This document shows positions 25,471-34,859 of a stretch of 64,000 nucleotides of DNA, one piece after another. The notes under the pieces are model-generated. The model was not told where the DNA came from and did not search any database. It worked only from the letters and a program-made list of their open reading frames with translations. Within the stretch, counting starts at the first letter, position 1. Each line of letters opens with the position of its first letter. The position numbers and the translations under genes were made by a program. This DNA is from CAVTPU01 sp963736695 (GTDB lineage: Bacteria; Actinomycetota; Actinomycetes; Mycobacteriales; Micromonosporaceae): contig CAVTPU010000004.1 of assembly GCA_963736695.1 (NCBI GenBank), forward strand, positions 186,001-250,000, given 5' to 3'.

Positions 25471-26346
25471 TCACCGCCCGGTCGCGGGACCCGCTGACGG
25501 GCCCGCGGAGCCGCCTCGTCGGCGCAGGTATCGCTCGAATTGCTGGGCGATCTCGTCCCCGGTCAGCGGCCGGATCTCCTCGCCGGCCCGCTGCTCCAGC
25601 TCGCGCACATAGTCGGCGAGTTCGGCGTCGGATTCGGCGGCGACTCGCAGCCGTTCCTCCCACTGAGCCGACTCCTCGGCGAGGTCTGCCATGGGGACGG
25701 GCAGGTCGAGCACCTCCTCGATGCGGTGCAGCAGGGCGAGAGTGGCTTTCGGGCATGGTGGGTTGTTGGCGTAGTGGGGGACGTGCACCCAGAACGAGAC
25801 GGCGTCGAGGTCCGCGCGGCGGCATGCCTCATCGAGGACGCCCACGATGCCCGTCGGGCCCTCATATCTGGTGGGGGTGAGGTCGTAGCGTTCGATGTCG
25901 GCTTTGTCGGAGGCGCTGCCGCTGATCGGCAGGGGTCGGGTGTAGGGCACGTCGGCGAGGAGCGCGCCGAGCAGCACGATTCTGTTGATCTCCAGGCCGT
26001 GGCACATATCGAGGATCTCGTCGCAGAAACCGCGCCACCGGGTGCTGGGCTCGATGCCGCGGATGAGGACGACGTCGGTGTCGGACTCCGGCAGGTGTGC
26101 GACGGCGAAGCGGGTGGTCGGCCACTCGATGATGCGGGTCTCGCCGTCGGCCATGACGACGGTGGGGCGGTTGACCTGAAAGTCGTAGTAATCCTCGGGA
26201 TCGACTTGGGCGACGGTCTGGGCCGACCACACCTGTTCGAGGTGTTCGATAGCTGCGGTGGAGGCGTCCGCCGCGTCGTTCCATCCCTCGAAGGCGGCGA
26301 TCGCCACGGGGGAGCGCAGCACGGGAAGACCGTCGAAGTCACTCAC
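25471..26346 (-). CDS. PAC2 family protein
   Basis: 291 residues. The PAC2 (proteasome assembly chaperone-like) domain is recognisable from VAIAAFEGWNDAADASTAAI, YDFQVNRPTVVM and the loop PTRYEGPTGIVGVLD. Bacterial members are of unknown biochemical function; the M. tuberculosis orthologue (Rv2125) also lies beside metH. The acidic C-terminal third is predicted to be helical. It is convergent with the aminotransferase and divergent from metH. Confidence 0.9.
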   Translation of the reverse strand: MSDFDGLPVLRSPVAIAAFEGWNDAADASTAAIEHLEQVWSAQTVAQVDPEDYYDFQVNRPTVVMADGETRIIEWPTTRFAVAHLPESDTDVVLIRGIEPSTRWRGFCDEILDMCHGLEINRIVLLGALLADVPYTRPLPISGSASDKADIERYDLTPTRYEGPTGIVGVLDEACRRADLDAVSFWVHVPHYANNPPCPKATLALLHRIEEVLDLPVPMADLAEESAQWEERLRVAAESDAELADYVRELEQRAGEEIRPLTGDEIAQQFERYLRRRGGSAGPSAGPATGR

Positions 26347-26352
26347 GGGACC

Positions 26353-26358
26353 AGCCTA
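26353..26358 (-). promoter_or_regulatory. -10-like TAGGCT, leaderless start of the PAC2 gene
   Basis: On the minus strand TAGGCT ends 6 bases before the GTG at 26346. Confidence 0.5.
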
Positions 26359-26442
26359 GTGGTCGCGGCGATCACGCGGTGCCCAGCGCGCCGCCGTTGG
26401 TCGATGTGTGTGCGTGATCGTCGTCGTACGGTCGGCAACGGT

Positions 26443-26448
26443 TAGCCT
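26443..26448 (+). promoter_or_regulatory. -10-like TAGCCT, leaderless start of metH
   Basis: TAGCCT ends 7 bases before the GTG at 26456. With so little transcribed leader, a cobalamin riboswitch in front of metH is excluded if this promoter is used. Confidence 0.55.
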
Positions 26449-26455
26449 ATACGCT

Positions 26456-29400
26456 GTGGGGAACTCTTTGCTGAACGCGCTCGCCGCGCGAGTGCTGGTG
26501 GCCGATGGCGCCATGGGAACGATGCTGCAGGCCGCGAATCCAACTCTCGACGACTTTCAGGGCCACGACGGGTGCAACGAGATTCTCAATGTGACCAGGC
26601 CAGAGGTGGTCCGGGGCATCCATGAGGCGTATTTCGCGGCGGGGGCCGACTGCGTCGAGACAAACACCTTCGGCGCAAACCTGGGCAATCTGGGCGAATA
26701 TGGGATCGCGGATCGAATCTTCGAATTGTCCCGTGCCGGCGCGGAGCTGGCTCGCGACGTTGCGCACGGGTGGTCGACGCCGGAGCGGCCGCGGTTCGTC
26801 CTCGGCTCGATCGGTCCCGGCACCAAACTGCCGACCCTGGGGCACGCTCCGTTCGCCGAGTTGCGCGACGCGTTCGAGGCCAACGCCGCCGGGCTCATCG
26901 CCGGTGGCGCCGACGGGCTCATCGTGGAGACCTGTCAGGACGTGCTGCAGGCGAAGGCCGCCCTGATCGGGTGTCGGCGGGCGATGGCCGCCGCAGGCCG
27001 TCGGGTGGCGTTGATCTGTCACGTGACGGTGGAGACGACCGGCACCATGCTGTTGGGCTCCGAGATCGGTGCGGCGCTGACGGCACTGAGCCCGTTGGGC
27101 GTCGACGTGATCGGGCTCAACTGCGCGACTGGACCGGCGGAGATGTCCGAGCACCTGCGATATCTGAGCCAACACGCGGCGGTGCCGATCTCGGTGATGC
27201 CCAATGCGGGGCTGCCGGAGCTCACGGCCGACGGGGCGGTCTATCCGCTCCGTCCCGAGGAGCTCGCCGCAGCTCTGGCGACGTTTGTCGATGACTATGG
27301 TGTGGGTCTCGTCGGGGGCTGCTGCGGCACGACCCCGACGCACATCGAACAGGTCGTGGCGGCGGTGCGGGGCCGCACGCCTCGGGCTCGGTCGTCGGCG
27401 GGCGAGCCCGGGGTGTCGTCGATCTATCACCATGTGCCGTTCGCGCAGGACGCGAGCGTGCTCATCGTGGGGGAGCGCACCAACGCGAACGGGTCGAAGG
27501 CGTTTCGCGAGGCGATGCTCGGCGGGGACTATCACGCGTGTGTGCGCATCGCGCGCGATCAGGCCCGTGACGGTTCGCACCTGCTGGACCTGTGTGTCGA
27601 CTATGTCGGCCGGGACGGGGTGGCCGACATGCGCGAGGTCGCGGCCCGGTTCGCGACCGCCTCCACCCTGCCGATCATGTTGGACTCGACGGAGCCGGCC
27701 GTGGTCGAGGCGGGCCTGGAGATGCTCGGCGGTCGATGTGTGGTCAACTCGGTCAACTTCGAGGACGGTTCCGGGCCGACGTCGCGTTATGCCCGGGTGA
27801 TGCCGATCGTCGCCGAGCACGGGGCCGCGGTGGTCGCGCTGACGATTGATGAGGAGGGCCAGGCCCGTACGGCGGAATGGAAAGTGCGGGTCGCGAGCCG
27901 TCTGATCGACGATCTCACCGGCCGGTGGGGGCTGGCGCGCGAGGACATTCTGGTCGACTGTCTGACCTTCCCGATCTCCACCGGTCAGGAGGAGACCCGC
28001 CGCGACGCGATTGAGACGATCGAGGCGATTCGCCGGATCACGGCCCTCTACCCGGGGGTGAACTTCACCCTGGGCGTGTCGAATGTGTCGTTCGGTCTGA
28101 ACGCGGCGGCCCGTCAGGTGCTCAACTCGGTGTTCCTGCATGAGTGTGTGCGGGCGGGGCTGACCTCCGCGATTGTGCACGCGAGCAAGATCGTGCCGAT
28201 GGCGTCGATCCCGGACGAGCAGCGTGACGTGGCGTTGGATCTCATCTATGACCGTCGTCGGGATGGTTATGACCCGCTGGCGCGGCTCATCGAGCTCTTC
28301 GACGGGGTGGATGTCGCGTCGGCACGGGCGTCGCGGGCCGAAGCGTTGGCGTCGTTGCCGTTGGACGAGCGGTTGCGGCAACGGGTCGTCGATGGGGAAC
28401 GCGGCGGTCTGGAGGCGGACCTCGACGAGGCGTTGGAGTCACGGTCGGCGTTGGAGATCATCAACGACACGCTGCTCGTGGGGATGAAGACGGTCGGGGA
28501 GCTGTTCGGGTCGGGGCAGATGCAGTTGCCGTTCGTGTTGCAGTCGGCCGAGGTCATGAAGACGGCGGTGGCCTATCTGGAGCCGCACATGGATCGCGCC
28601 GACGATGCCGGAAAGGGGCGCATCGTGTTGGCGACGGTCAAGGGCGACGTGCACGACATCGGCAAAAACCTCGTCGACATCATCTTGTCGAACAACGGTT
28701 ATGAGGTTGTCAACATCGGCATTAAGCAGCCGATCGCGGCCATTCTGGAGGCTGCGGAGGAGGCCGACGCCGACGCGATCGGCATGTCCGGTCTGCTCGT
28801 GAAGTCCACGGTGATCATGCGGGAGAACCTGGCTGAGATGGACTCCCGGGGGGTGTCGACCCGGTGGCCGGTGCTGCTCGGCGGCGCGGCCCTCACCCGC
28901 TCCTATGTGGAGGATGATCTGCAGGCCTTGTTCTCCGGCGAGGTGCACTACGCGCGCGACGCGTTTGAGGGCCTGTCGCTCATGGACCGGGTGATGGCCG
29001 AGAAACGGGGCGAGCGCCCCGTCGTCGACGCGGAGCGGGAGCAGAAGATCGCACAGCGGCGGGAGCGTCGACGACGGTCGCGAGCCATCGTGGCCGAGGA
29101 GTCGCCCGAACTGACCGACGACTCGGTGCGTTCGGACGTGGCGGCCGACGTCGAGGTGCCGACTCCGCCGTTCTTCGGCACCCGGGTGGTCAAAGGCGTC
29201 GCGTTGGCAGACTATGTGTCGCTGCTCGACGAGCGGGCGTTGTTCCTCGGCCAGTGGGGGTTGCGCGGGTCGCGGGGCGGGTCGGGCCCGTCATATGACG
29301 AGCTCGTCGAGACTCAGGGGCGGCCGCGGTTGCGTTATTGGCTCGACCGCCTCGTCGCCGACCAGGTGCTCGAGGCAGCCGTCGTGTACGGGTACTTTCC

Positions 29401-29977
29401 GTGTTATTCGGAGGGCAACACGCTGGTGGTGCTCGACGAGAACGGCGCGGCCGAACGCACCCGGTTCGTGTTTCCGCGCCAACGGCGGGAACGCCGGCTG
29501 TGCATCGCCGATTTCTTCCGACCCCGGGGCGTGGAGGCTGCCGGATCCGATGTGCTCGCGACGCAGCTGGTGACGATGGGCCGGCCGGTCAGCGAATATG
29601 CGGAGAAGCTGCGGTCGGCGCACGCCTATCGGGACTATTTCGAGGTGCACGGGCTGTCGGTTCAGTTGGCCGAGGCGTTGGCCGAACACTCGCACCGTCG
29701 GATCCGCGCGGAACTGGCATTCGCCGACGGCACGACGGTGGCGGCGTCCGACGCGTCCGACGTCGCCGGGCTGCTCGCGACGTCCTATCGCGGATGCCGG
29801 TATTCGTTCGGGTATCCCGCGTGCCCGGATCTGGAAGACCGGGGCGCGCTGGTGTCGATGCTGCGGGCGCAACGAGTCGGCGTGGAGTTGACCGAGGAGT
29901 TTCAGCTGGTGCCGGAGCAGTCGACCGACGCCATCGTCGTGCATCACCCGGACGCGTCCTATTTCAACGCGAAGTGA
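26456..29977 (+). CDS. metH: Cobalamin-dependent methionine synthase
   Basis: 1173 residues; transfers the methyl group of 5-methyl-tetrahydrofolate to homocysteine through methylcobalamin. All four modules are present: homocysteine domain (1-310, zinc Cys in GLNCATGP and GGCCGTTP), pterin domain (~330-600, VNSVNFEDG), cobalamin cap plus B12 domain (cap ~640-720; DVHDIGKNLV near 731 with the cobalt-ligand His) and the C-terminal activation domain (~930-1170, with RGCRYSFGYPACPDL). The length is normal. The GTG at 26456 gives VGNSLLNALAARVLVADGAMG-type sequence (starting VGNSLLNALA) and is preferred to the upstream in-frame start at 26408. Confidence 0.97.
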   Translation: MGNSLLNALAARVLVADGAMGTMLQAANPTLDDFQGHDGCNEILNVTRPEVVRGIHEAYFAAGADCVETNTFGANLGNLGEYGIADRIFELSRAGAELARDVAHGWSTPERPRFVLGSIGPGTKLPTLGHAPFAELRDAFEANAAGLIAGGADGLIVETCQDVLQAKAALIGCRRAMAAAGRRVALICHVTVETTGTMLLGSEIGAALTALSPLGVDVIGLNCATGPAEMSEHLRYLSQHAAVPISVMPNAGLPELTADGAVYPLRPEELAAALATFVDDYGVGLVGGCCGTTPTHIEQVVAAVRGRTPRARSSAGEPGVSSIYHHVPFAQDASVLIVGERTNANGSKAFREAMLGGDYHACVRIARDQARDGSHLLDLCVDYVGRDGVADMREVAARFATASTLPIMLDSTEPAVVEAGLEMLGGRCVVNSVNFEDGSGPTSRYARVMPIVAEHGAAVVALTIDEEGQARTAEWKVRVASRLIDDLTGRWGLAREDILVDCLTFPISTGQEETRRDAIETIEAIRRITALYPGVNFTLGVSNVSFGLNAAARQVLNSVFLHECVRAGLTSAIVHASKIVPMASIPDEQRDVALDLIYDRRRDGYDPLARLIELFDGVDVASARASRAEALASLPLDERLRQRVVDGERGGLEADLDEALESRSALEIINDTLLVGMKTVGELFGSGQMQLPFVLQSAEVMKTAVAYLEPHMDRADDAGKGRIVLATVKGDVHDIGKNLVDIILSNNGYEVVNIGIKQPIAAILEAAEEADADAIGMSGLLVKSTVIMRENLAEMDSRGVSTRWPVLLGGAALTRSYVEDDLQALFSGEVHYARDAFEGLSLMDRVMAEKRGERPVVDAEREQKIAQRRERRRRSRAIVAEESPELTDDSVRSDVAADVEVPTPPFFGTRVVKGVALADYVSLLDERALFLGQWGLRGSRGGSGPSYDELVETQGRPRLRYWLDRLVADQVLEAAVVYGYFPCYSEGNTLVVLDENGAAERTRFVFPRQRRERRLCIADFFRPRGVEAAGSDVLATQLVTMGRPVSEYAEKLRSAHAYRDYFEVHGLSVQLAEALAEHSHRRIRAELAFADGTTVAASDASDVAGLLATSYRGCRYSFGYPACPDLEDRGALVSMLRAQRVGVELTEEFQLVPEQSTDAIVVHHPDASYFNAK

Positions 29978-30065
29978 TCGACGCCAGTGAGCGTCCCCTG
30001 CGTTGTCCGACTCCCGACCGGCGCTGTTACGGTGCGAATCGGGTCCACGACGCAGGGGAGTGCTC

Positions 30066-30653
30066 ATGTCGGCAACGAAGCTCAAGGCGGGCCATCGGGT
30101 CGTCGCGCTGATCGCGTTGGCGGTTCTCGTGATCGGATGTGGGCAGCTCGGCGGCACGCCGCCGCAACCCGTTCGCACCTATCCGGCGGACGCCGTCGCG
30201 AAGCTCGACCGTGAGGCGGTTCTCATCCGGTCCATTGTGGATGAGTTTGTGGCGACCTTTCCGGAGTCGTCGATCGCCCTGCGGAAACAGGAGGAAGACG
30301 CCGCCGAGATGTGTCTGTTCGAGGACGGCGACGACCCCAATCCGGGGCAGCTGATCAAAGACTGGACCTATCGCGTGTATCTCAACTTCTCCGGGCCGGC
30401 GACCGGTGAAGACGGCCTCAACGCGCGGCTGATCGCGGCGCTTCGCGCCGACGGTTGGCGAATCGGGTGGGACTTCACGGATCTCGGGGCGGTCAAGGAC
30501 GGGCGATATCTGGAGATCCTGATGCCCGCCCGGGCCGACTTTCGCGGGTTCTCCATCCGCGGCCAGAGCCGGTGCGTGGCCGCCGACGGCACCTATCGCG
30601 ACAAGCCGCCAGAGAATTTGACCGCGTTCGAGGACGGCCCGCACATGCCGTGA
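30066..30653 (+). CDS. Putative lipoprotein of unknown function
   Basis: 195 residues. The N-terminal KLKAGHRVVALIALAVLVIGC contains a hydrophobic core and a lipobox (VLVIGC), so it is probably an outer-surface lipoprotein of ~170 residues. The mature part holds two Cys (MCLFEDG and QSRCVAADG) that could form a disulfide. I do not recognise a family. The start at 30066 follows GGGGAG by 5 bases. A TACGGT hexamer at 30028-30033 would give a 26-base leader. Confidence 0.75.
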   Translation: MSATKLKAGHRVVALIALAVLVIGCGQLGGTPPQPVRTYPADAVAKLDREAVLIRSIVDEFVATFPESSIALRKQEEDAAEMCLFEDGDDPNPGQLIKDWTYRVYLNFSGPATGEDGLNARLIAALRADGWRIGWDFTDLGAVKDGRYLEILMPARADFRGFSIRGQSRCVAADGTYRDKPPENLTAFEDGPHMP

Positions 30654-30698
30654 CCCTGATGTCCGAGTCGAGGGACTCCACAGCTATTGATTCGCGGC

Positions 30699-30725
30699 CA
30701 CTGAACCACAGTCACTGAACTACAG
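30699..30725 (+). repeat. Short imperfect direct repeat CACTGAACYACAG
   Basis: Two 13-base copies (30699-30711 and 30713-30725) differing at one base, in the 161-base gap between the lipoprotein and HAD genes. No function is evident. Confidence 0.5.
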
Positions 30726-30743
30726 GCGCTGTGGCGTGGACCC

Positions 30744-30749
30744 TAGGAT
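30744..30749 (+). promoter_or_regulatory. -10-like TAGGAT upstream of the HAD gene
   Basis: TAGGAT ends 6 bases before a GTG at 30756 that opens a 26-codon reading frame. That frame's TGA (30834-30836) overlaps the HAD ATG at 30833. Confidence 0.4.
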
Positions 30750-30814
30750 CGGGCCGTGACCTGGCCGTCGCCGGTCACCTGCCCGCAGGCGGGTCCTGCG
30801 CGGAGTGAGGTCCG

Positions 30815-31507
30815 GTGGTGGATTTGTCGGAGATGACCGGATGTCGTGCGGTGCTGTTCGACATGGACGGCACGCTCGTCGACAGTGAGGTCCTGTGGAG
30901 TGTGGCCCTCGACGAACTCGCGGCGACCTACGGTGGGGTGCTGTCGGTCGCGGCCCGGGCGCGGATGGTCGGCACCGACACCCCGTCGTCGATGGCGATC
31001 CTGCACGAGGATCTCGGGCAGCCATGGCGTGACCCGGTGGCGGGCGGACGCTGGTTGGACGAGCGCATGGCCGAACTGTTCGCCCGTGGGTTGGCGTGGC
31101 GTCCCGGCGCCCGGGCGCTGCTCACAGAGGTGCGGGCGACCGGCCTGCCGACCGCGTTGGTGACCAACACCCGGCGAATGTTGGTCGATGTGGCGATGGG
31201 CACGTTGGGGCGGCACAACTTCGACGTGTCGGTGTGCGGCGACGAGGTGACCCGGGCGAAGCCCGACCCGGAGCCCTACCTGACCGCCGCGGCTGCGCTG
31301 GGGATCGATCCCGCGTCGTGTGTGGCGGTCGAGGACTCCCGGTCGGGGGTGGCGAGCGCTTTGGCGGCGGGGTGTGGGGTGGTGGCGGTGCCGATGGTGG
31401 GTCCGTTGGCGCATCCGGCTCCGGTGGATGCGCGGGTGTTGGTGGTGGAGTCGTTGGCGGGTGTGGATGTGTCGGTGTTGGGTAAGGCGTTGGTGCGGTT
31501 GTGGTAG
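30815..31507 (+). CDS. HAD-superfamily phosphatase, subfamily IA
   Basis: 230 residues. HAD motifs: VLFDMDGTLVDSE (nucleophile Asp), LVTNTRR (motif II Thr), RAKPDPEPY (motif III Lys) and AVEDSRSGV (motif IV acids). The helical cap is of the beta-phosphoglucomutase/GPH type. The substrate is unknown. Possible starts are GTG 30815, GTG 30818 (7 bases after GAGG) and ATG 30833 (MTGCRAVLFDMDG), the last overlapping the stop of a short upstream frame. It is convergent with the broken ABC transporter (3-base gap). Confidence 0.88.
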   Translation: MVDLSEMTGCRAVLFDMDGTLVDSEVLWSVALDELAATYGGVLSVAARARMVGTDTPSSMAILHEDLGQPWRDPVAGGRWLDERMAELFARGLAWRPGARALLTEVRATGLPTALVTNTRRMLVDVAMGTLGRHNFDVSVCGDEVTRAKPDPEPYLTAAAALGIDPASCVAVEDSRSGVASALAAGCGVVAVPMVGPLAHPAPVDARVLVVESLAGVDVSVLGKALVRLW

Positions 31508-31510
31508 CGG

Positions 31511-34062
31511 TTATTCGTACGCGATGGCTTTGAGGACGTCGAGTCGTGCGGCGCGGATGGCGGGGAGTCCGGCTGCGATGAGGCCGACGATGACGGATGC
31601 GGCGATGTAGCCGCCCATGAGGGTCCAGGGTAGGGCGAGGGTGGTGAAGCCTTCGTCGTGGAGTGCGCCGACGACGCTGGTTCCGAGGCCGACTCCGACG
31701 GCGACGCCGAGGAGTGCGCCGAAGACGGAGATGACGACGGATTCGACGGTGACCATCCACATGAGTTGGCGGCGGTTGAGGCCGATGGCTCGCAGAAGTC
31801 CGAGTTCGCGGGTGCGTTCGGTCATGGATAGGGCGAGGGTGTTGATGATTCCGAGTACGGCGATGATCATGGCGAGGCCGAGGAGGAGTTGCACGAAGAT
31901 CAGGATGATGTCGAAGACTTTGACTTGGTCGGCGATGAAGTCGTCGAGTCGGGCGACGGTGACTTCGGGGCTGTTGGCGAGGATGGGTTCGATTTCTTTG
32001 CGTACGGCGTTGTCGTCGGCGCCGGGTGTGACGGCGATGTAGGCCTGGTTGGGTGCGGGTGATGGTGAATGCGTCGGCGTCGGCGGATGGCAGGAGGAAC
32101 CCGGAGATGAACTGGGTGCGTTTGTAGACGCCGGTGACGGTGTAAGGGCGGTTGGCGGCGCGGGCCAGGGTGACGGTGACGGTGTCACCGACGGTGAGTC
32201 CGGCGGCGGTCGCGGTGTCGGAGTCGACGAGCAGGTGTCCGGCGGTGAGCGGGGTGAGGGTGCCCGCGGTGGCGGTGAGTTCGAACATGGCTGCGGCTGC
32301 GTCGGTGTTGTTCGCGGTGACAGCGATGTTGTCTTGGCCGTTGAATTTGGCCAGGTCCATGGAGAAGGACACGACGGTGTTGACGGTGGGCAGTGCGCTG
32401 ATCTGTTTGATGGCGTCGGGGTCGATGGCGGCGGTTCCGCCGCTGATGGCTTCGCTGGCGATGACGAGTTCGGCGTTGATTCCGGTGCTGACGGCGTCGA
32501 GGGTGCTGGCGCGGATGGATTCGAAGACGACGCTGATGCCGGTGACGAGGGCGATGCTGACCATGAGCGCGGCGGCGGTGATGGCGGTGCGGCGCGGGTT
32601 GCGTTGGCTGTTGCGTCGGCCGAGGTCGCCGGCGGGGGTGAATCCGACGAGGCGGCCGAGGACGGCGATGACGGGCCGGGATAGCACGGGGGTGAGCAGT
32701 GCGACGCCGACGAACGCGGCGAGCAGTCCGCCGAGCACTCCCCACAGGTTGGCGGAGCCGAGGTTTCCGGTGAGGCCGAGGCCGAGTGCGGTGCCTCCGG
32801 CGGCGGTGATGGCGGCGCCGGTGATGGTTTGGGTGGTGAGGGGTCGGTCGGGGGTGGCGGCTTCGCGCATGGCGGCGACTGGGGGGATGCGGGAGGCGCG
32901 GAGCGCGGGCAGGGTGGCGGCGATGAGTGGCACGGCGATGCCGACGCCGAGGGCTGCGACGATGGCGGTCCAGGGGAGGGCGAAGCCGGCGAGTTCGAGG
33001 GTGCCGTCGGAGAGTTGGGAGCCCATGACGGTGGAGAGGCCGATGCCGGCTCCGAGGCCGGCTGCGAGGCCGATGATGGAGGCGATGACGCCGACGACGG
33101 TGGCTTCGATGAGGACGGAGGTGGTGACTTGGTGGCGGCTGGCGCCCATGGCGCGCAGGAGGGCGAGTTCGCGGGTGCGTTGCGCGACGATGATTGAGAA
33201 GGTGTTGACGATGAGGAAGATTCCGACGAAGAGTGCGACGGCGGCGAATCCGAGGAGGATGTAGTTGAAGAAGCGGAGTCCTTCTTTGATGGATTCGGAG
33301 CTGTCGTCGGCGAGTTGTTCGCCGGTTTTGACGTCGTAGTCGGGGCCGAGTGCGGCGGCGATGCGGTCGCGCACTTCGGTGGGGGTTGCGCCGGTGACCC
33401 GTACCTCGATCATGCTGTAGACGCCGGTGTCGCGCAGCATGAGTTGTTGTGCGGTGGTCTCGGTGAAGGCGACGGTGGTTTCGCCGGCGAGGGAGTCGCG
33501 GCCGCTGGCGTAGCCGACGATGCCGACGAGGGTGAAGGGGCGGGGTTTTCCGTCGGTGGTGATGACTGTGACGGTGTCGCCGAGTGTGTATCCGGTGGTG
33601 GTGGCGAGGTTGGCGCTGATGACGATTTCGTTGTCGGCGGTGGGGCCGCGGCCGGAGCGGAGGCTGACGAGTTCGGTGTCGCCGGCCCAGTTGGCGCCGT
33701 AGCGGGGGCTGCCTTGGGTGGTGACGACTTTGCCGTTGGGGCCGATGACGCGGGCGCCGTCGACGAAGACCTGGCCGGTGGCGGAGGCGACGCCGGGCAC
33801 GTCGCGGATGCGGGCGATGTCGGCGGCGGGCACGGTGGTGGGTGCGGGTTGGCCGGTGAGGGTGCGGGTCTGCGCGGGTTTGGTGACGGCGACGTCGGTG
33901 TAGGCGAATGCGCCGGTGAAGAGGTTGTCGAAGGACCGGCCGAGGGTGTCGGTGAGGATGAAGGCGCCGGAGACGAACATGACGCCGAGGACGACGGCTG
34001 TCGTCGGACAGGATGAGCCGCAGCTTGCGGGAGAGCAGGCTGCGCAGGGTTATGCGCAGCAT
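31511..34062 (-). pseudogene. FtsX/MacB-type ABC transporter permease, broken by two frameshifts
   Basis: A ~849-residue permease of the type with two FtsX domains and two MacB-like periplasmic domains. It begins MLRITLRSLLSRKLRLILS at 34062. Near 34001-34008 one extra base shifts the frame to the one that reads VMFVSGAFILTDTLG. Near 32050-32060 (a GGG run) a second extra base shifts to the frame reading NQAYIAVTPGADDN and ending RAARLDVLKAIAYE. Total length is a multiple of three plus two, so removing two bases restores a full protein. Each segment keeps good coding character, so the damage is recent or is sequencing error. Its start overlaps the ATPase stop (TGATG). Confidence 0.85.
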
Positions 34063-34830
34063 CAGCGGTCCTGTCCGTGGCCGGGTTCGGCGGTGGGGTC
34101 GAGGTTCTTGAGGGTGTCGAGCACGGCGGCGGCGGTGGGGTTGTTGATCTCGTCGACGATGTGTCCGTCGGCGAGGAAGATGACCCGGTCGGCGTAGGAG
34201 GCGGCGTTGGGGTCGTGGGTGACCATGACGATGGTCTGCCCGTGGGTGCGGACGCTGTCGCGCAGGAAGCTGAGGACCTCGGCGCCGGAGTGGGAGTCGA
34301 GGTTGCCGGTGGGTTCGTCGGCGAAGATGACGTCGGGGCGGGCGATGATGGCGCGGGCGCAGGCGACGCGTTGTTGTTGGCCGCCGGAGAGTTGGCTGGG
34401 CCGGTGGGTGAGCCGGTCGCGCAGGTCCGACGGTGTCGATGACGGTGTCGAACCAGTCGGGGTCGGGTTTACGGCCGGCGATGGTCAGCGGCAGGAGGAT
34501 GTTCTCCTGCGCGGTGAGGGTGGGCAGCAGGTTGAATTGTTGGAAGATGAATCCGACCTTGTCGCGGCGCAGCGCGGTGAGGGCGTTGTCTCCCAGGCCG
34601 GTGACGGTGATGTCGCCGATGTAGACCTCGCCGCTGCTGACGGTGTCGAGGCCGGCGAGGCAGTGCATGAGGGTGGACTTGCCGGACCCGGATGGGCCCA
34701 TGATGGCGGTGAACTGGCCTTGACGGAGTTCAGCGGTGACTCCGCGCAGGGCGACCACTTCGGTTTCGCCGCTGCCGTAGACCTTCCAGACGTCTCGGGC
34801 GCGGGCGGCGACTGCGGATGGGTTCGTCAT
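34062..34830 (-). pseudogene. MacB/LolD-type ABC transporter ATPase, broken by one frameshift
   Basis: A 255-residue ATPase if one base is removed. Frame one runs from MTNPSAVAARARDVWKVYGS through Walker A GPSGSGKST and the Q-loop (IFQQFNLLPTLTAQEN) to DTVIDTV. An extra base near 34426-34430 then shifts to the frame reading LRDRLTHRPSQLSGGQQQR (signature motif), FADEPTGNLD (Walker B) and VMVTHD (H-loop), ending at the TGA that shares its last base with the permease ATG. Family members power MacB-like export or lipoprotein extraction. The start follows GGGGAAGG. It forms an operon with the downstream permease. Confidence 0.87.
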
Positions 34831-34859
34831 GTGCGGTGGTCCTTCCCCTCGGATCTGCA

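Noticed and set aside
26347..26455. Cobalamin or SAM riboswitch before metH
   Set aside because: Only 109 bases lie between the divergent starts, no B12-box was seen, and a leaderless -10 lies 7 bases before the metH start.
29995..30058. Inverted repeat CCCCTGCGT/ACGCAGGGG that could hide the lipoprotein ribosome site
   Set aside because: The arms are 9 bases and the loop is 46 bases, and the TACGGT promoter lies between the arms, so the transcript would not contain the left arm.
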